Of a DNA stretch of 20,554 bases, positions 15,564 through 20,554 are shown piece by piece; position 1 is the stretch's first letter; every line of letters begins with the position of its first letter. The stretch is from CAYSWH01 sp964434775 (GTDB lineage Bacteria > Patescibacteriota > JACMRA01), in NCBI GenBank assembly GCA_964434775.1, contig CAYSWH010000033.1, positions 1 to 20,554 of the forward strand, given 5' to 3'. Position numbers and translations under genes: made by a program. A model generated the notes under the pieces. It did not search any database. It was not told the DNA's origin and was given only the letters and a program-made list of their open reading frames with translations.

Positions 15564-15752
15564 TTAATATTTCATTCTGGTCTTTTTCTTTTTGGGAATA
15601 GGTTGTCTGGATTTAATTCTGGGGCCCAAAGAGCTATTTTCAAAAGGATAAAACCGCAATATGCCTTTTCTTTTGCAATAGTATCCTTGTGCCATCCTAC
15701 CTCTACGCGACAATTTTTTTCCTCTTCCTTTTAGTGAAACCTGTACCTTCAT
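15564..15752 (-). CDS. Divergent bL36-like ribosomal protein
   Basis: 62 residues, very basic, in the exact infA-to-rpsM slot normally taken by rpmJ. It starts MKVQVSLKGR like bL36 (MKVRxSVKKxC) and ends its homologous part with RKGILRF...GPRIKSRQ, resembling RKGxxxVIC..NPRHKQRQ. It departs from the family strongly: the four zinc ligands (CxxC...C....H) are missing, with only C26 present, an extra basic stretch (about 9-25) separates the two ends, and a tail PIPKKKKTRMKY follows. The reading frame is intact, so it is not a frameshifted gene. Position is strong evidence; sequence similarity is weak. An unrelated lineage-specific small ribosomal protein is the alternative. Confidence 0.55.
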   Translation of the reverse strand: MKVQVSLKGRGKKLSRRGRMAQGYYCKRKGILRFYPFENSSLGPRIKSRQPIPKKKKTRMKY

Positions 15753-15755
15753 AGA

Positions 15756-16061
15756 TTAATTATAGTTTCTGATTATATCAATAATAATTCCTTTAGATAA
15801 ATCATTCGGATCTAATTCCACATTAACTTTATCTCCTTTTAAAATCTTGATTTTTTTCTTTACAAAAAAAGCTTTGGCTTGAGTGTCCAAATACCAGGGG
15901 TCAAGTCCGTCTTCTCTATCAATCCTAACACTGAAGCGCGTACCGGGCAAAGTCTGATCAACAACACCTTCAAAGTAAATTTTGTCTGGCTTTCTCTCGT
16001 ACTTCTTTTTACCTCTCCTTCTACGCCCTGTAGGCTTACCTCTTCCTGGTTTCTTATTCAC
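15756..16061 (-). CDS. infA: Translation initiation factor IF-1
   Basis: 101 residues from a GTG. IF-1 is an S1-like OB-fold protein that occupies the 30S A site during initiation. The OB core is present from about 28: YFEGVVDQTLPGTRFSVRI and KKKIKILKGDKVNVELDPNDLSKGIIIDI. The conserved middle, usually GHxVLAHISGKMRKN, reads as GLDPWYLDTQAKAFFVKK and lacks the His-Ile-Ser-Gly element. About 27 Lys/Arg/Gly-rich residues precede the core, where typical IF-1 has under 10. It is the first gene of the operon and lies 3 bases before the rpmJ-like gene. No ribosome binding site precedes the GTG, and there is no in-frame ATG nearby. Confidence 0.85.
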   Translation of the reverse strand: MNKKPGRGKPTGRRRRGKKKYERKPDKIYFEGVVDQTLPGTRFSVRIDREDGLDPWYLDTQAKAFFVKKKIKILKGDKVNVELDPNDLSKGIIIDIIRNYN

Positions 16062-16209
16062 TTTTTTTAAGTAGTTAACACCAAATAAATTACTAATCTT
16101 ATAAAGACAACTTTACAAAAAAAATATAAGTATTCACTTTTGTCAAGTAAAAACAATCTTCATCAAAAATGATTAATTATTCGCAAATAAAGAACTCAAA
16201 TATTAAAAC
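16062..16209. promoter_or_regulatory. Divergent intergenic region of infA and the recO-like gene
   Basis: 148 very AT-rich bases serve both the ribosomal operon and the plus-strand gene. On the minus strand a perfect TTGACA lies at 16146-16141, followed by TATATT only 12 bases on; a weaker set is TTGTTT (16156-16151), 18 bases, TACTTA (16132-16127). The precise promoter therefore cannot be fixed. No clear plus-strand promoter was found. Confidence 0.35.
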
Positions 16210-16701
16210 ATGGAGAACAAAAGTCTAAGAGGTATCCCTCTAAAAATTATAACCGAAGAAATTATGAAGGTCAGCTATGTAAAAATCCTCACGGATGAAG
16301 GGGTAGAGACCTTTAAAATTCCTACACACGTTCAAAATTATCGCCTTAGACACCTTCTTAATCCGAACTTTATAATTTCTTTTGAAGTAGTAAAAACCAG
16401 AAAAAACTGGATTCTCAAGCACATACACAACTACCAAGATATATTTCAAAAAGCTAAGTACAATTACCAAGACTATTTAACCATCTCTGAGATAGCCAAG
16501 ATTATTTTAATATATTCAAAGGAAGACCAAAAAACTGGCCTGCTTAGATTTATTGAAAATTACTTAGAAACCAAAGATAATATAGATTTACTCAATTTTG
16601 AGGTTCTCGTCCTGGAATTTCTTGGCTTTATTCCTGACAAGTCTAAAATTTTGGATAGTAGGGAAAGAATGTTCATGGGTAAATACTCCAACAATCTGTA
16701 A
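16210..16701 (+). CDS. Short RecO-like protein
   Basis: 163 residues and the only convincing plus-strand gene. RecO binds single-stranded DNA and loads RecA with RecR. An OB-like N-terminal half (about 20-75, SYVKILTDEGVETFKIPTH...FIISFEVVKTRKNWILKHIHN) is followed by a helical half, and the segment LLNFEVLVLEFLGFIPDKSKI (about 128-148) resembles the RecO FELxLLxLLGYxPxLxxC block. It is shorter than usual (about 230-250) and has no cysteine, so the zinc finger is absent. The reduced form fits streamlined RecO proteins in small genomes, but the similarity is weak. It starts back to back with infA. Repeat copy C begins 26 bases after its stop. Confidence 0.5.
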   Translation: MENKSLRGIPLKIITEEIMKVSYVKILTDEGVETFKIPTHVQNYRLRHLLNPNFIISFEVVKTRKNWILKHIHNYQDIFQKAKYNYQDYLTISEIAKIILIYSKEDQKTGLLRFIENYLETKDNIDLLNFEVLVLEFLGFIPDKSKILDSRERMFMGKYSNNL

Positions 16702-16727
16702 GGTCTAAAACCGGTCCAAGAATCAAT

Positions 16728-16880
16728 TATAGCCGCCCCCTCTTTAACCTAGAGATTTCCAAATTTTTCTCCGTCACTTGCCAAGTGGTCATCCTGAATT
16801 TATTCCAGGATCTATTGGAAGAGATGTCGAAACAAGTTCGCCGTGACAAGTCTGTATAGGTTATGTTCGGATCGACTATA
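16728..16880 (+). repeat. Dispersed intergenic repeat, copy C (without the nested module)
   Basis: 153 bp, starting TATAGCCGCC and ending GATCGACTATA, so its ends are short inverted repeats (TATAG/CTATA). The outer elements match copies A and B: CACTTGCCAAGTG, CATCCTGAATTTATT, CAGGATCTATT, GAAACAAGTTCGCCGTGAC and GGTTATGTTCGGATCGAC. At 16804/16806 the 110-bp module is missing and a simple CCTGAATTTATTCCAGG hairpin remains. It lies between the recO-like gene and the 3' end of the large surface-protein gene. Confidence 0.9.
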
Positions 16881-16963
16881 CAGACTAAAGTTACCCCTGA
16901 TTCACATGACTCCCGGCTGAAATCATTTTAATGGGATATTTATATTATGGTATTCAACTGTTT

Positions 16964-19900
16964 TTACTCGGCCAAATATTCTCCCGAAATTTCATTGTAG
17001 AAGGAGATACGATTTCCTTCCACGTCTTCATATGTAACTTCAACTAGATACTCTTTTAACGGATTAAGGCCGTTCTGTTGTATATTAATCACGCTTTCAA
17101 TATCACTGCTTTCATATCGATAGACATTTTCTCCATCATAAACTACAGCCTGAATTTCCCCCTCTAGAGCGCCGATTACTTGAATTGCACAAGGTTTCTC
17201 TTTACACCAAATAACATCTTGTTTTTGATTTTCTGCTCTAAAATCAAATTTTCCAATAGTAAAACCGTTATCTTCAAAGATTAAACTATATTTGTCTGGT
17301 TCTCCTTGTACTTGGACATAGCAAGTTCCAGCCTGCCAGTGAGTTCTTATTCCCGGATTTAAGCCTCTATTAGAGATAGCTACAGCGTTACATGATTCTG
17401 CTTTAAAACTGAACACTTCACTGGTTCCACTCCGAATGTGGGTCGAAGCCTTTTCTATGGCAAAATTACCTACTTCCCCGGCAATATCATTGGTTCCCAG
17501 ATAGATTGAAAAGTCGTTGGTCTTGCTAATAGAAGAAACACTAGCCTTAGCTTCCAAGCCAATATCCAAAAATCTTTGATCCAGAATATTTCTAATATCC
17601 CCCGAATTAACCTTATCGGCCGTTACAGGCAATTTAATAAAACCGTTTTTAATCTCAATTTCTTCAATTTTCCCGTTATACTGAAATCTCATATTAGACC
17701 TTTCAACAGTAAGTCCGTTTCTATCAACTATCGGTGAAGACAACAGCTCAATTTCTGCCTCATTTCTAGAATTTATTTTAACAGATGGAGAGACCGCAAA
17801 AATACTAGCAGGTTCACCACTTTTTTGCCTACTGATGTGATAATAAACTCTCTCACCGGCCTGTAACCTCAATAGCAACTGACTTTGATCTCTAAATTCG
17901 TTCAGAGGCCAATCAAATTCACAACCGTCTCGTTCAGGACTATAAGGAGTAGTTTCTTCTGCATATTGCTCCTTGGTTTGATAGACCCTTAGAGTACAAT
18001 TAGTTTGTTCTTCCGTGCTCAAATCCAAACCGGAAATTCCCAGCTGAATACTTTTATCACTTTCAATTTCATCCGGAAAGTTTGGAATGATTAGTTTTCC
18101 TTTCTCTTCTGTAACCTCTATCTCTCTCTCCATTATTACTTCGTTGTTTATGTTCAAAAACACCACCTTCAGATTTCCTTTATCGAAAATTATAGAGGGA
18201 AGCTCAATCTTTCCATAGCCGTTAACTATCTCAAGAGGGTATTCAACTGCCTCTTCTTCAGAATTAATTATTTGAACTTTATGACCATATGAGTTTGTAA
18301 GGTTAGCCTTAGAATCAACTACCGGACCAATCAACAGGTTGTTAGCAAAGTCTTTTCTGGCAGGGTAAAACTCTAAATTAATTTCCCCATAGTCTTCAGG
18401 CGTGCCCGGCAAAAACTCAAACTGTCTGGCTTGATTAATATTATTTTCTATACCCTCCCCACTAAAGGTGACCAAAACCGGGCCACTCTTTTTTACCTCG
18501 TCTTGACCTAAAACCACTTTACACTCACCATTCTTTATTTCTCCTTTTAATAGTACCGGAGTTGCGTTTATATCTCTTTGATAAACGTTTGCAGCACAAC
18601 CTCCCTCAGAAATAACATTACCGCTTCTATCAGTAATATTTTGGAGAATGAACACAGGACTCTGACCGACTTTTAGGGTGTTATAATCTTCTACTTTTAC
18701 CCCTGAACCGCTAAATCCCGTCTCATTACCATCAAAAGAAAGACCCAAAAAATCAGAGTATTGACCATCTTCCAATTTAAGAAATATTCTATAAAAACCT
18801 CCTTTACTAAAGAACTCACTTGATAGGTTGGCTTTAAACTGACCGTTTACTACCTGTAGAGGACTGCCGTTAACCGCAGAAATTGTTTTATATTCTCCGG
18901 ACCTGGGATGCCAAATTCCAAGCTCTGCCGTCATAGTTGTCGGAGTCTCTTGTTCTACAGTTTCTTCCGCACCATCCTCGTCCGTTGATTCTTCTTCAGT
19001 TTCTTCAGTAGATTCCTCTTCGGACTGGTCAGACTCTACCTGTTCTCTTGAGTCTACAATTTCATTAGCCTCAACATAAACATCTTGACCCAACTTTAGT
19101 ACCGGTGATTTATTTTCCAAATTAATAAGGTTTGAAGGCTTATTTAAAAAGGAAACCTCTCTTTCTAAACTGGTACCTGCTAATTTTACTCGATAGATAC
19201 CTTCTCCTGTTGGAATTTGAGCGGTAGCAATATTCGTATAACAGATCCTCTCAGATTCAACCGGTGCTGCCGCTGTAGCAACCACCTCTTCGCCTTGAAT
19301 GATTTCAAAAACACACTCTTTTCCGTTAGGACTATCATTCTGGCTAACTACCCTCTCTGCAATTACCGGCACAATTCCATTTTCTGAGACTGAACCAAAA
19401 GGAAACTCCAAAGAAGCTGCGGCAGAAGGAGTGAACGATTCGGTTGATCCAACCACGGTAAATTGGTGAATCTGACTATAAATACTTTCATCTTCACTAA
19501 TAAAGAGAGAGCTGTAATCTCCGGGCTCTAAGGAAGTAACCTTGTTCATACAGAAACCAGACTCATTTAGCTCGCAATCAATAGTGCTTACCAAATCCTT
19601 TGAATTTTTTTTACTAATGTAGATTTTTCCGTTAGTTTGTGGAAATACCGGACTGCCCTCTGTTTTTTTGATATTTAGATTAAATAAAACCTCCGTCGAA
19701 GGCTCGTAGCTTTCTTTTTCGGTAGTTAGTTCTAAAAGATTATCTTGTGAACCGTTAATATTATTTATTGGGGTAAAAACCTTATTGGTAAAAGCTTCTT
19801 GAGATCCGTCTATATTTATAAATTTCATTTCTCCCAAAATAGTCACATAATCTACTTCATTTCCTTCTAAAGTTCCCGTTACCAAGTATTCTACTCTTTC

Positions 19901-20365
19901 TCCCGGAGTTAAAACCGGTAATTTAAAGATATTCCCTTCAGATTCAACAACCTGCTCCCTATTCCTTCCGGCTACAATTTCCATCTGACTCCATTTAATA
20001 GAATCTTTGGTGGATCTCATTTCCAGGTTGAGATTATTAATTGGCTCACTTAAACTGGTATTTTGTAAGGTTATTTTGGTCTCTATAGGGTCTCCCAAAC
20101 TATACTGTTCTTTATCATTCAATATCTTTAAGGAGGCACTAACGGCTGCCGCTTCATCAGCCTGGGCAGGATCCCTGCTAATGTTAAACATTACCATTCC
20201 GATCAATCCCGCCAAAACTACGTAGACTCCAACCACCGAAACAAAAAGGTTCAGTTTTTTCTTACTCTTATGATCTAATCTTCCAAGAAAATTTGACCTT
20301 CCGACTTTCTTATCTTTGTTCTTTTTAGGAGTGGTTTTTAGCCTATAATAAAAAGGTTCTGACAT
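16964..20365 (-). CDS. Large membrane-anchored surface protein with repeated beta-sandwich-like domains
   Basis: 1133 residues. A basic cytoplasmic tail (1-38) precedes one membrane segment (about 39-60, VSVVGVYVVLAGLIGMVMF); the rest is outside. The first domain (about 72-200) reads like an Ig/CARDB-type beta sandwich (QYSLGDPIETKITLQNTSL). Later domains share a layout in which a short strand with one Cys is followed 10-35 residues on by a second: about 262/270, 349/372, 588/613 and 789/813, plus WCKEKPC near 1050. A Glu/Ser/Thr-rich linker occupies about 437-475. No enzyme motif or C-terminal sorting signal is visible; the protein ends ...SFYNEISGEYLAE. It probably stands off the membrane as an adhesin or envelope scaffold, but this is inferred from topology only. 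The cysteine pairs suit disulfide formation by a DsbA-like enzyme. Confidence 0.8.
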   Translation of the reverse strand: MSEPFYYRLKTTPKKNKDKKVGRSNFLGRLDHKSKKKLNLFVSVVGVYVVLAGLIGMVMFNISRDPAQADEAAAVSASLKILNDKEQYSLGDPIETKITLQNTSLSEPINNLNLEMRSTKDSIKWSQMEIVAGRNREQVVESEGNIFKLPVLTPGERVEYLVTGTLEGNEVDYVTILGEMKFINIDGSQEAFTNKVFTPINNINGSQDNLLELTTEKESYEPSTEVLFNLNIKKTEGSPVFPQTNGKIYISKKNSKDLVSTIDCELNESGFCMNKVTSLEPGDYSSLFISEDESIYSQIHQFTVVGSTESFTPSAAASLEFPFGSVSENGIVPVIAERVVSQNDSPNGKECVFEIIQGEEVVATAAAPVESERICYTNIATAQIPTGEGIYRVKLAGTSLEREVSFLNKPSNLINLENKSPVLKLGQDVYVEANEIVDSREQVESDQSEEESTEETEEESTDEDGAEETVEQETPTTMTAELGIWHPRSGEYKTISAVNGSPLQVVNGQFKANLSSEFFSKGGFYRIFLKLEDGQYSDFLGLSFDGNETGFSGSGVKVEDYNTLKVGQSPVFILQNITDRSGNVISEGGCAANVYQRDINATPVLLKGEIKNGECKVVLGQDEVKKSGPVLVTFSGEGIENNINQARQFEFLPGTPEDYGEINLEFYPARKDFANNLLIGPVVDSKANLTNSYGHKVQIINSEEEAVEYPLEIVNGYGKIELPSIIFDKGNLKVVFLNINNEVIMEREIEVTEEKGKLIIPNFPDEIESDKSIQLGISGLDLSTEEQTNCTLRVYQTKEQYAEETTPYSPERDGCEFDWPLNEFRDQSQLLLRLQAGERVYYHISRQKSGEPASIFAVSPSVKINSRNEAEIELLSSPIVDRNGLTVERSNMRFQYNGKIEEIEIKNGFIKLPVTADKVNSGDIRNILDQRFLDIGLEAKASVSSISKTNDFSIYLGTNDIAGEVGNFAIEKASTHIRSGTSEVFSFKAESCNAVAISNRGLNPGIRTHWQAGTCYVQVQGEPDKYSLIFEDNGFTIGKFDFRAENQKQDVIWCKEKPCAIQVIGALEGEIQAVVYDGENVYRYESSDIESVINIQQNGLNPLKEYLVEVTYEDVEGNRISFYNEISGEYLAE

Positions 20366-20419
20366 ATTATTTGTTTTTGTTTGAAATCCTAAATTAAAAC
20401 TTTTTTTGTTTATAAACTA

Positions 20420-20448
20420 AGTGTATCATTATTAATTATTCTTTGCAA
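20420..20448 (-). promoter_or_regulatory. Possible promoter of the surface-protein gene
   Basis: TTGCAA (minus strand, 20448-20443) and TACACT (20425-20420) are 17 bases apart, about 55 bases upstream of the ATG. Each box matches its consensus at four positions. Confidence 0.35.
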
Positions 20449-20554
20449 ATATAATTCAAATGCTTTAACAGAAGATTTTTGTTTTGATTCTGCAGACTGA
20501 ACAGGGCTATCCGATGTTTACCTCTTGACCGGAATCTTACTTGCGGCTCATATT
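20436..20554 (-). CDS. Possible C-terminal fragment of an unknown gene at the window edge
   Basis: From the window edge a minus-strand frame is open for 38 codons (YEPQVRFRSRGKHRIALFSL onward) and stops with TAA at 20438-20436. It ends with LLLKHLNYICKE, a plausible amphipathic C-terminal helix. The other two minus frames stop quickly. Too short to name; it could be chance. Confidence 0.3.
   Translation of the reverse strand, partial: YEPQVRFRSRGKHRIALFSLQNQNKNLLLKHLNYICKE

Noticed and set aside
1..20554. CRISPR array or defence system
   Set aside because: No regularly spaced repeats, cas-like genes or restriction/toxin motifs were seen; the three repeat copies are kilobases apart.
1..20554. 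Alternative genetic code with TGA read as glycine or tryptophan
   Set aside because: TGA ends genes with normal lengths (for example at 1643), and conserved proteins need no TGA read-through.

Overview
The window looks like the start of a metagenome-assembled contig from a small-genome, AT-rich bacterium, most likely of the Candidate Phyla Radiation (Patescibacteria). The reasons are the reduced and divergent housekeeping proteins (an IF-1 and a bL36-like protein far from consensus, a very short RecO-like protein), single-pass exported proteins of the kind common in that group, and an almost complete absence of Shine-Dalgarno sequences. This placement is an inference; there is no 16S rRNA gene in the window. 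The genetic code appears standard: TGA ends several genes. The first 51 bases are not genomic. They match an Illumina TruSeq P7 adapter with an 8-base index, and the first gene is cut where the adapter begins.

Almost everything is on the minus strand, so it reads from right to left. At the right edge is a possible C-terminal fragment of an unknown gene, then a 1133-residue membrane-anchored surface protein. A lone plus-strand RecO-like gene lies back to back with a translation operon: infA, a divergent rpmJ, rpsM, rpsK, rpsD, then rpsP and khpA where rpoA and rplQ usually follow. A rho-independent terminator closes it. Next come tRNA-Lys(CTT), 6-phosphogluconolactonase, pheT (without pheS), and an overlapping leuC-leuD-leuB-type cluster for a 2-hydroxyacid isomerisation and oxidative decarboxylation route of unknown substrate.

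The left part holds trmD, a membrane-anchored thioredoxin-fold (DsbA-like) protein, a Bax-inhibitor-1 family membrane protein, an exported protein of unknown function, a cupin-type mannose-6-phosphate isomerase, and a truncated CofD/YvcK-family protein.

The most unusual structure is a dispersed intergenic repeat in three copies (6066-6325, 11969-12231, 16728-16880). Each copy lies just 3' of a minus-strand gene. Two copies carry an extra 110-bp GC-rich module that can fold as a closing stem around three perfect hairpins; the third copy lacks it at the exact same point. The inner module is more conserved than the outer repeat, which suggests a small nested, possibly mobile element.
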